Assembly (NCBI RefSeq): GCF_012844225.1
Contig: NZ_JABAGQ010000003.1
Coordinates: 310,001 to 374,000, forward strand
Direction of reading: 5' to 3'
DNA from: Rhodococcus sp. 105337
GTDB taxonomy: Bacteria > Actinomycetota > Actinomycetes > Mycobacteriales > Mycobacteriaceae
Length of the DNA stretch: 64,000 nt
Shown here: positions 1 through 9,644 of the stretch, piece by piece
Layout: each line of letters opens with the position of its first letter
How positions within the stretch are numbered: the first letter of the stretch is position 1
Position numbers and translations under genes: made by a program
Notes under the pieces: generated by a model
What the model saw: only the letters and a program-made list of their open reading frames with translations
Databases searched by the model: none
Told to the model about the DNA's origin: nothing

Positions 1-791
1 ATGTTCGATCCGAGCCGTTGCAGCGCGGGACGCAGCGATTCGGGTGCCAGCATCCAGCCGAGGCGCCATCCCGTCATCGAGAAGTATTTCGACACCGAAC
101 CGACCACCACGGAGTCCCGGGAGGTCGCCCAGGCCGTCGATGTCGCGGGCGAGCCGTGCGTCCCGAATTCGATGCCGTGATAGATCTCGTCGGAGACGAG
201 CAGCGCGTCGTGCTCGTCGCACCAGCGGGCGAGCGCTGCGAGTTCGGCGGGTTCGATCATGGTGCCCGTCGGATTGGCGGGACTCGCGACGATCAGACCG
301 GCCGGCGGAGAGTCGAGTGCCTCGAGCATCGCCACCGTCGGCTGGTACCGCGTCTCCGGGCCACAGTCCAGTTCGACGACAGTGCATCCGAGCGCTGCGA
401 GAGTGTTGCGGTAGGCGGGATATCCGGGTCGTGCGACCACCACCGTGTCGCCCGGGTCGAAAGCAGCGAGAAACAGCAGTGTGAACGCGCCCGACGATCC
501 CGTGGTGACGACCACGTCGTCCGCGTCGACATCGATTCCGTAGCGGTCGTGGTGGTACGCGGCGATTGCTTCGCGGAGCGGAAGAATCCCGAAAGTTTCG
601 GTGTAACCGAGCAGTTCCGCATCGATGGCCAGTCCGGCCGCGCGGAGCACGGGCGCGGGCGCGGGAGTCGAGGGCTGGCCCGCCGCCAGGCTCAGGACGT
701 CGCCGTGGGAGCGCTGCCGTTCGGCTGCCGCCTTCCACACGTCCATGACGTGGAAGGTCTCGATACCGGAGCGTTGCGATTCGGTGCGCAC
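1..791 (-). CDS. Class I/II PLP-dependent aminotransferase (3' end outside window)
   Basis: About 263 N-terminal residues are visible; the C-terminal part lies beyond position 1. The fold-type I pattern is clear: an N-terminal LAAGQPSTPAP segment, the cofactor-phosphate-binding TTGSSGAF region, SPANPTGT, VSDEIYHGIEF, and the PLP lysine (about residue 235) in SVSKYFSMTGWRLGW. These are typical of aspartate/alanine-type aminotransferases that move an amino group between an amino acid and a 2-oxo acid in the cytoplasm. The start is taken as GTG at 791; other in-frame starts are possible because no stop lies immediately upstream. The gene follows the CocE-like gene on the same strand with a 31-base gap, so co-transcription is likely. 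Substrate cannot be read from the sequence. Confidence 0.85.
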   Translation of the reverse strand, partial: MRTESQRSGIETFHVMDVWKAAAERQRSHGDVLSLAAGQPSTPAPAPVLRAAGLAIDAELLGYTETFGILPLREAIAAYHHDRYGIDVDADDVVVTTGSSGAFTLLFLAAFDPGDTVVVARPGYPAYRNTLAALGCTVVELDCGPETRYQPTVAMLEALDSPPAGLIVASPANPTGTMIEPAELAALARWCDEHDALLVSDEIYHGIEFGTHGSPATSTAWATSRDSVVVGSVSKYFSMTGWRLGWMLAPESLRPALQRLGSN

Positions 792-822
792 ATCCTCGAC
801 GTTAGTACGCCCGACCAGCCCC

Positions 823-2643
823 CTAGAGGCCGACCCGTTGCCGCCCGACGACCGACCACGCGATCGGCATTTCATCCGGGGCGACGAACCGCGCGGCCCG
901 GTTCGGGAGCCCCGGTGTCTCGCCGCACTGCTCTGCGTCCCCTTCGTTCCCGCCACCGGCGGCGCCCTCGAGCGCGGCGGGCGGGCGAGCCGGAACCACG
1001 GGAAGAAGCAGATGCGAATCGAAGTCGCCACCGGCGTGGACGATGTGGAAACCCTTGTTGACGGTGCGGTCGTGCCCGACCGCGGGATTGTCGTCGAGGT
1101 CGTGGCCGGTGACGACGAGCACGAGCGTCGAACCCGCCTCGAAGAAGGTGCTGTGCGGCATGATCTCGATGTCGACGGGCACGAGTTGGCCGGGCAGCAG
1201 CGGCCAGTACTTGGTGTAATCCAGGACCGGCCGGTACGCGGTCGACGCCTCGGGATCGAGCGCGCGATGCGATACACGGATCCAGCCGTGTGCGACGAAG
1301 CCTTTCTCGTAGCCGCCGTGCCCTTCGAACCACACGTCCTCTCCGGACGAGTCGAGTTTCTTCAGGCCGACGAACAGATCCATGTCGTTGGCGTCCTTCG
1401 CCTGGACCCACAACCGCAGGGCGGTGTGCCCGGTGATCTCGGTGTCTTCGGTGAAGGTGGTGGTGAAGGTGAGTTCGTCACCCGCGACGGGGAAGGTGCG
1501 CCGGGACTGCGGTTCGTCGGGCACCGTGGGCTCGAGCGAACTCGTGCCGTGGTCGAGATACAGCGGCACGTATCGCGTGTCGGGGATGGGCCAGTCCTGC
1601 TCGAATCTCTCCGAGTAGGTGCGCAGGTCGTGCCTGGTTTCGAGACGCACGCGCGGCACTGTGTCGAACCCGTTGTCCTCCTCTTTGAGGAAGCGGTCGA
1701 AGAACCGGCGCTGAACGTCGAGCGCCTCGGGGCTGTAGTAGGTCTGCCACATCTTGCGTCCGTGGGTGTAGAGCCACTTGTCGGCCGATCCGATACGGGT
1801 GTATCCCTCGACCGACCCGCGATTGCGGGGACCCTGATCGGACCACGACGCCCCCACGAGCGCGGGCACGGTGACGTCTTCGAGTTTGGGCGGTGCGGCG
1901 ACGTGCCGGAACCTGTCGGGAAACCGCCGCAGAAGCCACGGGGTGAGGCGGCGCAAGGACGCCGACGCCGGTTTGGATCCGGTATGCATCGCGCGGTACC
2001 AGAACTCGCTGTAGCGGGTCTCGGGGATTCCGCCATGGGTGAGCGTGTCGCGGCAGGGATCGGTGATGCCCTCCCACGGTGCGATCGCCGCGAGGTGCGG
2101 CGGCGCGAGTGCAGCGGTGTACCACTGCAGCGTGGCGAGGTACGACGCGCCGGCGAGACCCACTTTGCCGGTACACCAGGACTGTTCCGCAGTCCACTCG
2201 ATCACGGCCGCGGCGTCTGCGGCGGCACGGCCGAGCAGCAATCTGGGACGACCGTCGCTGGCGAAACAGCCGCGCATGTCCGCGACCACGACGGTGTATC
2301 CGCGCGGCACCCAATACGCGGGGTCGGGGGCTTCGAACGACGTCGCCTCACTCAGTTCGAGGTCGCCGACGAATGTGCCGGATGCCGCGAGCGCTGCGAA
2401 ATCGATCGGGTAGTCGTCGACGCCGGCGTTCTTGCCGTACGGGGTGACGGCGACGAGCGCGGGCCACTGCTCGTCGGCCGCATCTCGCGGCCGGTATACG
2501 TCGGCGCGGAGGAGTGTGCCGTCGGCTGTCGAGATCGGAAGATCACGCTCGACGACGATGTCGTCGGGAAGCGGGTACCTCACGACATTGTGGTGCCCCA
2601 ACGGTGTCGGATCCTGCGTGAGTGTTCGTTTCCACGAAACCAT
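823..2643 (-). CDS. CocE/NonD family serine hydrolase (peptidase S15-like acyl esterase)
   Basis: The 606-residue protein has the layout of the CocE/X-Pro dipeptidyl-peptidase (S15) family: an N-terminal alpha/beta-hydrolase domain, an inserted helical cap, and a C-terminal jelly-roll domain. The nucleophile elbow GLAGASYLA places the serine near residue 167. An oxyanion-side DMRGCFASDGRP motif lies just before it. The C-terminal part carries the usual GFHIVHAGG...SHLLLPV pattern. Family members cleave ester or amide bonds of small acyl compounds; the natural substrate is not predictable. No signal peptide is seen, so it is probably cytoplasmic. It sits between purD and the aminotransferase gene on the minus strand. 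Confidence 0.88.
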   Translation of the reverse strand: MVSWKRTLTQDPTPLGHHNVVRYPLPDDIVVERDLPISTADGTLLRADVYRPRDAADEQWPALVAVTPYGKNAGVDDYPIDFAALAASGTFVGDLELSEATSFEAPDPAYWVPRGYTVVVADMRGCFASDGRPRLLLGRAAADAAAVIEWTAEQSWCTGKVGLAGASYLATLQWYTAALAPPHLAAIAPWEGITDPCRDTLTHGGIPETRYSEFWYRAMHTGSKPASASLRRLTPWLLRRFPDRFRHVAAPPKLEDVTVPALVGASWSDQGPRNRGSVEGYTRIGSADKWLYTHGRKMWQTYYSPEALDVQRRFFDRFLKEEDNGFDTVPRVRLETRHDLRTYSERFEQDWPIPDTRYVPLYLDHGTSSLEPTVPDEPQSRRTFPVAGDELTFTTTFTEDTEITGHTALRLWVQAKDANDMDLFVGLKKLDSSGEDVWFEGHGGYEKGFVAHGWIRVSHRALDPEASTAYRPVLDYTKYWPLLPGQLVPVDIEIMPHSTFFEAGSTLVLVVTGHDLDDNPAVGHDRTVNKGFHIVHAGGDFDSHLLLPVVPARPPAALEGAAGGGNEGDAEQCGETPGLPNRAARFVAPDEMPIAWSVVGRQRVGL

Positions 2644-2728
2644 GCTTTCACCCCTGGCACGTCAGAAGATGCACAGAGTGTGCAACATGCACCTGGCAGG
2701 CGCAAGATTTACCCGGCCGGCCCGTCGG

Positions 2729-3982
2729 TTACAGCGCGATGCGGCCCTCCACCGCGGCGAGACCGATGTCGCGGCGGAAATGCCCGCCCGGGAGCTTGAT
2801 TCCGTCGAGCGTCGCGTAGGCGTCGGCACGGGCGGCAGCCAGGTCGTCGCCCACACCGACCACGCTGAGCACGCGGCCACCGGACGAGAGCAACTCGCCG
2901 TGCGGCCCGCGCTTCGTTCCGGCGTGGAGCACGTTGGGGCCTTCCGCACCGGTGATCACGTCGCCCGTACGCGGGGTCGACGGGTAGTACTCGGCCGCGA
3001 GCACGACCGTCACCGCGGCTCCGTCGCGCCACTGCAACGGAGGCAGACTCTCCAGCGTGCCGGTCGCGACCGCGTGCAGCACACCGCCGAGCGGCGACTC
3101 GAGCAGCGCGAGCACGGCCTGTGTCTCGGGGTCTCCGAACCGGCAGTTGAATTCGACGACGGCCGGCCCGTCCGCACCCATTGCCAGACCCGCGTACAGC
3201 AGCCCGGAGAACCCGCAGCCCCGCCGGACCATTTCGGCCGCAACGGGTTTCACGACCTCGTCGACGATGCGCTCGACGCTGCCTTCCGGCAGCCACGGAA
3301 GCGGGGTGTAGGCACCCATCCCGCCGGTGTTGGGGCCGGTGTCGCCGTCGCCCACCCGCTTGTGGTCCTGCGCGGGGAGCAGCGGTACGACGGTCTCGCC
3401 GTCCACCAGGCAGAAGAGCGAGACCTCGGGACCGTCGAGGAACGACTCGAGCAGGACCGGATGGCCGTTCTCGATGATCTCCGCGGCGTGGTCGCGGGCA
3501 GCGTCGCGGTCGGCGGTCACCACGACCCCCTTGCCGGCCGCGAGACCGTCGTCCTTGACGACCCAGGTGGGCCCGAACCGGTCGAGGGCCTCGTCGATCT
3601 GTGCCGGTGTGTCGACGACCTCGCTGCGGGCGGTGCGCACTCCGGCAGCGGCCATCACATCCTTGGCGAACGCCTTGGACCCTTCGATGCGCGCGGCGTC
3701 GGCGGACGGACCGAAGCAGGGAATGCCCGCCGCGCGGACGGCGTCGGCAACACCGAGCACGAGCGGGACCTCGGGGCCGATGACGACGAGATCGGCCTTC
3801 TGCGCGGTTGCCAGTGCCACCACCTCGTCGGCGGAGGCCGCGTCCACCGGGAACTGCTCGGCGATCGTGGCGATCCCGGCGTTGCCGGGGGCGACCATCA
3901 CCGCGGTCACCGCGGGGTCACGGCTCAGGGCCAGGACGAGAGCATGTTCACGGGCACCGGAGCCGATAACGAGTACGCGCAC
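2729..3982 (-). CDS. purD: Phosphoribosylamine-glycine ligase (GAR synthetase)
   Basis: PurD joins 5-phosphoribosylamine and glycine using ATP, the second step of de novo purine synthesis. The 417-residue length is normal for the family. It starts with the characteristic [15 protein letters not shown], followed by the APGNAGI loop, GPEVPLVLG and the [17 protein letters not shown] segment that leads into the ATP-grasp domain. The grasp-domain signatures [11 protein letters not shown] and [12 protein letters not shown], with the metal-binding acidic and Asn residues, are present. The start follows the family exactly. It ends 85 bases before the CocE-like gene. Recognition is essentially certain. 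Confidence 0.97.
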   Translation of the reverse strand: MRVLVIGSGAREHALVLALSRDPAVTAVMVAPGNAGIATIAEQFPVDAASADEVVALATAQKADLVVIGPEVPLVLGVADAVRAAGIPCFGPSADAARIEGSKAFAKDVMAAAGVRTARSEVVDTPAQIDEALDRFGPTWVVKDDGLAAGKGVVVTADRDAARDHAAEIIENGHPVLLESFLDGPEVSLFCLVDGETVVPLLPAQDHKRVGDGDTGPNTGGMGAYTPLPWLPEGSVERIVDEVVKPVAAEMVRRGCGFSGLLYAGLAMGADGPAVVEFNCRFGDPETQAVLALLESPLGGVLHAVATGTLESLPPLQWRDGAAVTVVLAAEYYPSTPRTGDVITGAEGPNVLHAGTKRGPHGELLSSGGRVLSVVGVGDDLAAARADAYATLDGIKLPGGHFRRDIGLAAVEGRIAL

Positions 3983-3992
3983 GCACGACAGA

Positions 3993-4658
3993 CTACGGGA
4001 CCGGTTTCCACACCAGATCGGCGCGGCAGCGGGTCCGGGCGACGGCCGCAGCGTTGGGAAGGTCGACGGTGTGCACCCAATCGCGGGCTTGGTCGTCGGC
4101 CCGGCCGTGGGTGCGGTGCCGGTGCACGAGACGGCGGGTGAGCGTGCGATCGGGGACGTCGAGGTAGATCACGAGGTCGAGCAGCGGGCGGATCTCGGCC
4201 CAGCCGTCCTCCTCGAACAGCAGGTAGTTCCCCTCCGTGATCACCACACGGGCGTCCGGGGCCACGGCATGAACCGCGGCGATCGGCTCGTCGAGCGGCC
4301 GGGAGAAATCCGGTGCGTAGATCGTGTCGTCGCCCCGGGCTCTGATCCGCTCGAGGATGTTCCGGAAGCCCGCGACGTCGAAGGTGTCGGGTGCTCCTTT
4401 TCTCGAGCGTGCGCCCCGGGCTTCGAGTTGCCGGTTCGACAGGTGGAATCCGTCCATCGGTACCTGCCCGGCGGCGATCCCCGCACGTCGCAGGGCCTTC
4501 ATGAGCAACCAGGCCGCGCGACTCTTTCCCGCGCCCGGGGGGCCGCACAGGCCCACCACGGTGCGCCGGTCCGCCGGTAGTCCCGCGAGCACATAGGTGA
4601 CGAGTTCGTCCACGAGCTCCCGCAGCGGTGCCGAGCGCACGGATTCGGGGGCCTCCAT
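3993..4658 (-). CDS. P-loop nucleoside/nucleotide kinase family protein (uridine kinase-like)
   Basis: The 221-residue protein has a Walker A loop GPPGAGKS around residue 40 and the family pattern [44 protein letters not shown]. This is the uridine kinase/phosphoribulokinase-like kinase group (often annotated FrcK or nucleoside/nucleotide kinase). It should phosphorylate a small hydroxyl substrate, possibly a sugar, nucleoside or pantothenate-like molecule; which one is unknown. I start it at ATG 4658 (MEAPESVR...). A longer in-frame reading to 4835 would run into the divergent beta-lactamase-like gene and its upstream region and has no family similarity. It ends 10 bases before purD. Confidence 0.8.
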   Translation of the reverse strand: MEAPESVRSAPLRELVDELVTYVLAGLPADRRTVVGLCGPPGAGKSRAAWLLMKALRRAGIAAGQVPMDGFHLSNRQLEARGARSRKGAPDTFDVAGFRNILERIRARGDDTIYAPDFSRPLDEPIAAVHAVAPDARVVITEGNYLLFEEDGWAEIRPLLDLVIYLDVPDRTLTRRLVHRHRTHGRADDQARDWVHTVDLPNAAAVARTRCRADLVWKPVP

Positions 4659-4792
4659 GGTGCTGACGATACGACGGTCGCGGCATCGGGCCGGTTCGTG
4701 GTCGCTCGATCCAAATATTCGGACTTCCGGAATTCCGGAATCTTGTAGTAGCGTCCACTCACCGAGTAGCGACAGGACAAAGAGGAGTTCCC

Positions 4793-5884
4793 ATGGCGAG
4801 TAGGTCGATCCCGTGCGTTGCCATAGCCGTGGCACTGACCCTGACCGGCTGTGCCGGTGCTGCCGCGGAGCCCGATTCCGCGGGCGCAGCCCCTGTCCCC
4901 CGCGCCGCCGACTGCGAGGCCGTGCCCGAGGCCGACGTCACAACGGCGGAAGGATGGATCGGCTACGTCGCCGAAAACACCGACACGGTTGCGATCGCAC
5001 TGGACGACGGCAAGGGCACCGTCCTCGACCACCGCAGCGACGAACCGCACCCACTCGCCTCCGCGGTCAAGGTGGTGCATCTGGCTGCGTACGCGCAGGC
5101 CGTCGCCGAAGGCCGGCTCGACCCCCTCGAGCGGGTTCCGGTCACCGAGTGGGAGCGCTGGTACCTACCGAATACCGACGGCAACGCACACCCCGCTGCT
5201 CTGGAACGGCTCGACGCCACCGGTCCGGCTGCGGTGGTCACGCTGGACGAGATGGTCACAGCCATGGTTCGCGAAAGCGACAACGCGGTGCCCGACTACC
5301 TCCGCGACAGGCTGGGCGACGACGCCCTCACCGCAGCAGCAGCGCGAGGTGGCTGGTCGGACTTCCGGCCACCGACGATGCTCGGCACCACATTGGCACT
5401 CTTCGATTCCTCGCTGGACGAAGCCGCGGTGTGGCCTGCCGCCCGCCGTTACGCCGACGATCCTCGCTTTCGAGACGAGATCATGAGCGCCGCACAACTG
5501 GGCGACGACGTGTTCGCCGACGTCGACCGCATCCAGCGTTTCGGGAATGCCGGGTCGGCTGCGGACCTCGCCCGACTTCACCGAGCCATCGCCGACGGAT
5601 CGTTCGGACCGGGCGCCGACATCGCTCGCGAGCACCTCGAATGGCAGCCCGCACCCGAGGGATTCGCAGGCGTGGGATTCAAGGGCGGGAGCTTACCGGG
5701 CGTGCTCACCGAAGCCATGACCTTCCGCCGGGAGGACGGGAGTATCGCGACGGCAGTGCTCCTGAGCGCGGGGATGTCGGAGAGCGAGTACACGAGCGCC
5801 CTCGAGTCGCTACCCCACCAGCAACTCTTGGCTGCCGCAGCGAACGACCCCGCAACCGCGGAGCGGATACGCTGCGCGATGTGA
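4793..5884 (+). CDS. Beta-lactamase-fold (penicillin-recognising) serine hydrolase lipoprotein
   Basis: The 363-residue protein begins with a lipoprotein signal peptide whose lipobox LTGC puts the lipidated cysteine at residue 20, so it should be anchored outside the membrane. Three active-site motifs of serine beta-lactamases and DD-peptidases are visible in the right order: SAVK (SxxK, Ser90/Lys93), SDN (162-164), and KGG (297-299). It may be a class A-like beta-lactamase or a cell-wall esterase or peptidase; I could not confirm a class A omega-loop glutamate, so true lactamase activity is uncertain. A GAGG Shine-Dalgarno sequence lies shortly before ATG 4793. Its stop overlaps the start of the next gene (GTGA). 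Confidence 0.82.
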   Translation: MASRSIPCVAIAVALTLTGCAGAAAEPDSAGAAPVPRAADCEAVPEADVTTAEGWIGYVAENTDTVAIALDDGKGTVLDHRSDEPHPLASAVKVVHLAAYAQAVAEGRLDPLERVPVTEWERWYLPNTDGNAHPAALERLDATGPAAVVTLDEMVTAMVRESDNAVPDYLRDRLGDDALTAAAARGGWSDFRPPTMLGTTLALFDSSLDEAAVWPAARRYADDPRFRDEIMSAAQLGDDVFADVDRIQRFGNAGSAADLARLHRAIADGSFGPGADIAREHLEWQPAPEGFAGVGFKGGSLPGVLTEAMTFRREDGSIATAVLLSAGMSESEYTSALESLPHQQLLAAAANDPATAERIRCAM

Positions 5885-6363
5885 ACGACGCATACGAGGC
5901 CCGGCTCACCGACCTCGAACGGCGGGTGCACGACCTGGAGGCCGGAGCGACCCCGGCCGGTACCCGAACAGCGAGCGACACGCCCGCACCGGACGCCTCC
6001 GGCCGGGTCGCATACAGCGGCACAGTCGCGCTGAACGGGAACATCCAGTGGTCCATCGAATACGACGCCGGTGCGGTTCTGTCGCTGGATCCGGCGACAG
6101 TGGCAACAGTCCTCGACGCACTCGGCAGTTCTGCACGCCTCGCCATCGTCCGGACCTTGCTCCGGGGTCCCGCCACCGCCGCCGAACTCCAGGACGCGAC
6201 CGAGTTGTCCTCCGCGGGGCGGCTCTACCATCACCTGCGGGCCTTGTCGGCGGCGCGGATCGTCGAACAGGAAACACGCAGCCGCTATCGCATCGCACCG
6301 GAAAAAGTGGTGCCGCTGCTGGTGCTCGCCCTGGCCGCCGCAGATGTCGCCGAGCGTCTCTGA
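5881..6363 (+). CDS. ArsR-type winged-helix transcriptional regulator
   Basis: The 160-residue protein starts with a short Leu/Glu/Arg-rich segment (ARLTDLERRVHDLEAG) that looks like a coiled coil. It ends in a winged helix: VLDALGSSARLAIVRTLL, ATAAELQDATELSSAGRLYHHLRAL and a wing RIVEQETRSRYRI. This is the ArsR-like HTH layout. The GTG start at 5881 overlaps the stop of the beta-lactamase-like gene by four bases, so the two are translationally coupled and the regulator probably acts on this locus. No cysteine metal site is evident in the recognition helix, so it is unlikely to be a metal sensor of the classical ArsR kind. The signal is unknown. Confidence 0.8.
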   Translation: MNDAYEARLTDLERRVHDLEAGATPAGTRTASDTPAPDASGRVAYSGTVALNGNIQWSIEYDAGAVLSLDPATVATVLDALGSSARLAIVRTLLRGPATAAELQDATELSSAGRLYHHLRALSAARIVEQETRSRYRIAPEKVVPLLVLALAAADVAERL

Positions 6364-6381
6364 TCCGCCTATCCTCGCCCT

Positions 6382-6807
6382 ATGGCTTCCGTGTTCAGCA
6401 TGATCATCTCCGGGGAACTTCCGGGCAGGTTCGTCTGGCAGGACGACGACGTCGTGTCCTTCCTGACCATCAACCCGCTCACCGAAGGGCATGTGCTCGT
6501 CGTGCCCCGGCAGGAAGTCGACCATTGGCAGAGTGTCGACGATGAGCTGTGGGCGAAGATCAACGGTGTCGCACGGATCGTCGGCCGGGCGGTGTCCGCC
6601 GCGTACGACACGCCGCGAACCGGTCTGGTGATCGCGGGCCTCGAGGTGCCGCACCTGCACCTTCACGTGTTCCCCGCCCACTCGCTCGACGACTTCGACT
6701 TCGCGAAGGCTGAGAAGGATCCTTCCGCGGAGTCCCTCGATCGGGCACAGGAGAAGATCCGTGCGGCGCTCCGGGAGATGGGCCACGGCGACAACGTTCC
6801 CGCCTGA
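6382..6807 (+). CDS. HIT family nucleotide-binding hydrolase
   Basis: The 141-residue protein is a standard histidine-triad protein. The N-terminal SVFSMIISGELPGRFVW opening, the PLTEGHVLVVPRQEVDHW core and the triad motif HLHLHVFP near residues 92-99 are all present. HIT proteins hydrolyse or transfer AMP from nucleotide-linked phosphoramidates, sulfates or dinucleoside polyphosphates in the cytoplasm. The start at 6382 fits the family N-terminus. It lies 18 bases after the ArsR-type gene and may be read through from that transcript, but nothing ties their functions. Confidence 0.93.
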   Translation: MASVFSMIISGELPGRFVWQDDDVVSFLTINPLTEGHVLVVPRQEVDHWQSVDDELWAKINGVARIVGRAVSAAYDTPRTGLVIAGLEVPHLHLHVFPAHSLDDFDFAKAEKDPSAESLDRAQEKIRAALREMGHGDNVPA

Positions 6808-6852
6808 CGGGACGCCCGGAACAAGTTTCCCCTCCCGTGGGTTGAGACTCAC

Positions 6853-8361
6853 ATGTCTTCCCACCCGCCACACTCTCCAGAACGTCCGGCCGGCTCCCTT
6901 CCCCCGGGAGCCGGCCGTCTGATCGCCGTACTCGTCGGCGCGGCCTTCGTGGTCATCCTGAACGAGACGATCATGAGCGTCGCTCTTCCCAAGCTCATGA
7001 TCGAGTTCGACGTGGGAGCGGCAACCGCGCAGTGGCTCACCACCGCGTTCATGCTCACGATGGCGGTGGTCATCCCGGTCTCCGGATACCTCATGACGCG
7101 CCTGGCTCTGCGGACCGTGTACGCCGTGGCGATGTCCAGCTTCCTGCTCGGCACCTTCATCGCGTCCGTGGCGCCGGTGTTCTGGATTCTGGTTCTGGGC
7201 CGCGTGGTTCAGGCCGTGGGTACGGCCCTGATGTTGCCGCTGTTGTTCACGACGGTGCTCAACGTGGTGCCCGCCGAGCGGCGTGGCCGCATGATGGGCG
7301 TCATTTCGATCGTGATCGCCGTCGCCCCCGCGACGGGCCCGACGATCGGCGGTGTCGTACTCGACCAGTTGACGTGGCGCTGGATGTTCTGGCTGGTCCT
7401 TCCCATCGCGGCGATTGCCACGGCACTCGGCGTCAAGTGGATCCGGAACGTGACCGAGCCGCGCGCGATCCCGCTCGACGCGTTTTCGGTAGCGCTGTCG
7501 GCATTCGCGTTCAGCGGTCTCGTTTTCGGCCTGAGCAGCATCGGTGAAGCCGCCGAAGGCGACCCCCTCCTTCCTCCGTGGCTTCCGTTGGCGGTCGGCA
7601 TCACGGCGCTGGTGATCTTCGTGGTCCGCCAGATCAGGCTCGGGGACAATGCGCTGCTGGACCTGCGCGCCTTCCGTACGCCGTCGTTCGCCCTCGCGGT
7701 CGTGCTCGTGTCGATCAGCATGATGTCGCTCTTCGGAACCCTGATCCTGCTGCCCATCTACCTGCAGAACGTTCTCGGGCAGTCCACCCTGGCGACCGGC
7801 CTGATGTTGCTGCCCGGCGGTCTGGCCATGGGCGTGCTCGGTTACGTGGTCGGGCGCCTGTTCGACCGCTTCGGGCCGCGCCCGCTCGTCGCGCCCGGCG
7901 CCGTCGTCGCGAGCATCGCACTGTGGGGAATGACGTCGTTCGGCACCGAGACGACGGTCGGCACCGTCATCGCCTGGCACGTCGTGCTCAACATCGGGCT
8001 CGCGATGATGTTCTCGCCGCTCCTGACCTCCGCGCTGGGTGCGCTCCCCCAGCGGATGTACTCGCACGGCAGCGCCATTGTGAGCACCATGCAGCAGGTC
8101 GCCGGCGCTGCCGGGACCGCACTGTTCATCACCGTGATGACGCGCACGACGGTCGCGGGTGCCGAGAGCGGCGCCGATCCCGTGGCCGCACTGGGCGACG
8201 GTGTCCACGGCGCACTCGTCTGGGGTGCGGCGATCTCACTGATCGCAGTGGTGGGGGCGTTCTTCGTCCGACGGCCCGCCACGACGGTCGAACCCGTGCC
8301 CGAGCAGCCGCAGTCCGCGGACCTCGCGCGGCGGGAGCCTGAGACCGAACCGGTGGGCTGA
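6853..8361 (+). CDS. MFS transporter, DHA2 (14-TM, EmrB/QacA-like) drug exporter
   Basis: The 502-residue protein is an integral membrane protein with about 14 hydrophobic segments. Recognisable motifs are LNETIMSVALPKLMIEFDV (DHA2 motif D1), WLTTAFMLTMAVVIP, motif C-like GPTIGGVVLDQLTWRWMFW, and TGLMLLPGGLAMG. DHA2 members export drugs, dyes or lipids using the proton gradient. Substrate is not predictable. The gene is convergent with the next one, with only six bases between stops. No dedicated regulator is adjacent apart from the ArsR-type gene upstream. Confidence 0.92.
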   Translation: MSSHPPHSPERPAGSLPPGAGRLIAVLVGAAFVVILNETIMSVALPKLMIEFDVGAATAQWLTTAFMLTMAVVIPVSGYLMTRLALRTVYAVAMSSFLLGTFIASVAPVFWILVLGRVVQAVGTALMLPLLFTTVLNVVPAERRGRMMGVISIVIAVAPATGPTIGGVVLDQLTWRWMFWLVLPIAAIATALGVKWIRNVTEPRAIPLDAFSVALSAFAFSGLVFGLSSIGEAAEGDPLLPPWLPLAVGITALVIFVVRQIRLGDNALLDLRAFRTPSFALAVVLVSISMMSLFGTLILLPIYLQNVLGQSTLATGLMLLPGGLAMGVLGYVVGRLFDRFGPRPLVAPGAVVASIALWGMTSFGTETTVGTVIAWHVVLNIGLAMMFSPLLTSALGALPQRMYSHGSAIVSTMQQVAGAAGTALFITVMTRTTVAGAESGADPVAALGDGVHGALVWGAAISLIAVVGAFFVRRPATTVEPVPEQPQSADLARREPETEPVG

Positions 8362-8367
8362 TACCGG

Positions 8368-9471
8368 CTATGCGTCGGCCGGTGCTGCGTCTGCCGCATC
8401 GGCCGGCGCGGTGTCGCCGGGTGACGGAACGTCGCCGTGCGGGTTCTCGAGGAACGCGGCGAGTTCTGCCCACGACGTGGTGCGCGCACGGGCACCGGTG
8501 AGCATCCCCAGGTGCGTGCCCGGTACCTGCACGAACCGCACCCGTGCGTTCGGCAGCAACCGGGTAACCGGTTCGACGGCCGCGGTCGGCGCGAGGATGT
8601 CCTCTGTCCCGGCGAAGGCGAGCACCGGAACCGTGACGTCGGCCAGGTCGACGATCCGCTCGCCGAGGTGGAGCGCCCCGGACGACAGGTCGTTGGCGAC
8701 CGTGATCCGGGCGAGCTGACGGAACGCGCGGCCCGCATAGCCGTAGATCTGCTCCTGGAACCGATCCACGAATTCCATTCGCCCCAGCTTGTCCGCATCG
8801 GTGATGTTGGAGGCGATGAACCACGGCCGCGTCAGTTCCCGGTCGAGCGCGGTGATGCGGTACGCGGCCTGGACCAGCGGAGCCGGAACGCCGCCGAACA
8901 CCGCGTCGAGAACGTCGATCGCGGGCTCCGCGCAGATCTTCCCGGCCAGCCGCAGCGGCGCCATCACGGGAATCTTCGAGAAGTCGAGCGGACTTCCGAA
9001 GGCGGTGATGGACCGCACCGGCAGATCGGGATGCGCGGCGGAGGTGAGCAGTGCCATGGCTCCGGCGATACTCCAGGCGACGACGTCCACGTCGCGGCCG
9101 CCGCACAGTTCGGATACCCGGTGGATCGCGTCGGGCACGATGTCGTCGATCCAGTAGTCGAGTCCCAGGTCGCGGTCCTCGGCGCTCATCTCGCCGTATT
9201 CCACGACGAAGACGCTGGGGCCGAGGCCGGCGAGATACTGCACCAGACTCTGGTCCGGCATCAGGTCGAAGCACGCGGGCGACGCAGCGAGCGGCGTCAC
9301 GAGGAGGACCGGATCACCGCCGTCGTCCTCGGCGCCGAACCGGCGCAACGTCCGGTGCGGTCCCTGCCCGACGACAACCGAGGGCGTCCGGTGAGGTGCC
9401 GCGACTCCGTCTGCGACGAACAACGACCACGCGTTGTGGACCGCGCGCGTCACCGAGTCCGTGATTCCCAT
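8368..9471 (-). CDS. Alpha/beta hydrolase related to PHA synthases, with serine nucleophile
   Basis: The 367-residue protein resembles the PhaC/alpha-beta-hydrolase group: LLVTPLAASPACFDLMPDQSLVQYL, VFVVEYGEM, a nucleophile-elbow segment VVAWSIAGAM, ITAFGSPLDF, LAFAGTEDILAP and a late histidine in VPGTHLGML. True PHA synthases have cysteine in the elbow; here it is serine in AWSIAG, which argues for an esterase, acyltransferase or depolymerase rather than a polymerase. The start ATG 9471 has a GGAGG ribosome-binding site; a longer in-frame reading to 9591 lacks support. The C-terminus is Ala/Pro/Asp-rich and probably disordered. Substrate is unknown. Confidence 0.75.
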   Translation of the reverse strand: MGITDSVTRAVHNAWSLFVADGVAAPHRTPSVVVGQGPHRTLRRFGAEDDGGDPVLLVTPLAASPACFDLMPDQSLVQYLAGLGPSVFVVEYGEMSAEDRDLGLDYWIDDIVPDAIHRVSELCGGRDVDVVAWSIAGAMALLTSAAHPDLPVRSITAFGSPLDFSKIPVMAPLRLAGKICAEPAIDVLDAVFGGVPAPLVQAAYRITALDRELTRPWFIASNITDADKLGRMEFVDRFQEQIYGYAGRAFRQLARITVANDLSSGALHLGERIVDLADVTVPVLAFAGTEDILAPTAAVEPVTRLLPNARVRFVQVPGTHLGMLTGARARTTSWAELAAFLENPHGDVPSPGDTAPADAADAAPADA

Positions 9472-9644
9472 GAGATGCCTCCGCTGCTTGCTGAACGGTC
9501 CGGGTTCCAAGATCGTATGGGCACTCGGCCCGGTCACAGCGCCCGGCCGGGCGGCGCTTGCTGGGAAGTTGCCGGCTGCGACGCGCAACACGCCAGGGGA
9601 CCCGCCTCGAACGACCTGTCCGTGGCGAGTGCTATCAAAGGACT

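Noticed and set aside
625-2799. 724-codon plus-strand open frame
   Set aside because: Antisense to the CocE-like hydrolase, which has complete family motifs.
4659-4835. N-terminal extension of the P-loop kinase
   Set aside because: The added 59 residues overlap the divergent lipoprotein gene and have no kinase similarity; ATG 4658 is better.
5578-8208. 876-codon minus-strand open frame
   Set aside because: Antisense to the ArsR-type, HIT and DHA2 transporter genes; composition is His/Arg/Gly/Asp-rich without motifs.
8368-9471. PHA synthase
   Set aside because: The elbow has serine in AWSIAG, not the cysteine of PHA synthases, so it is called an alpha/beta hydrolase.
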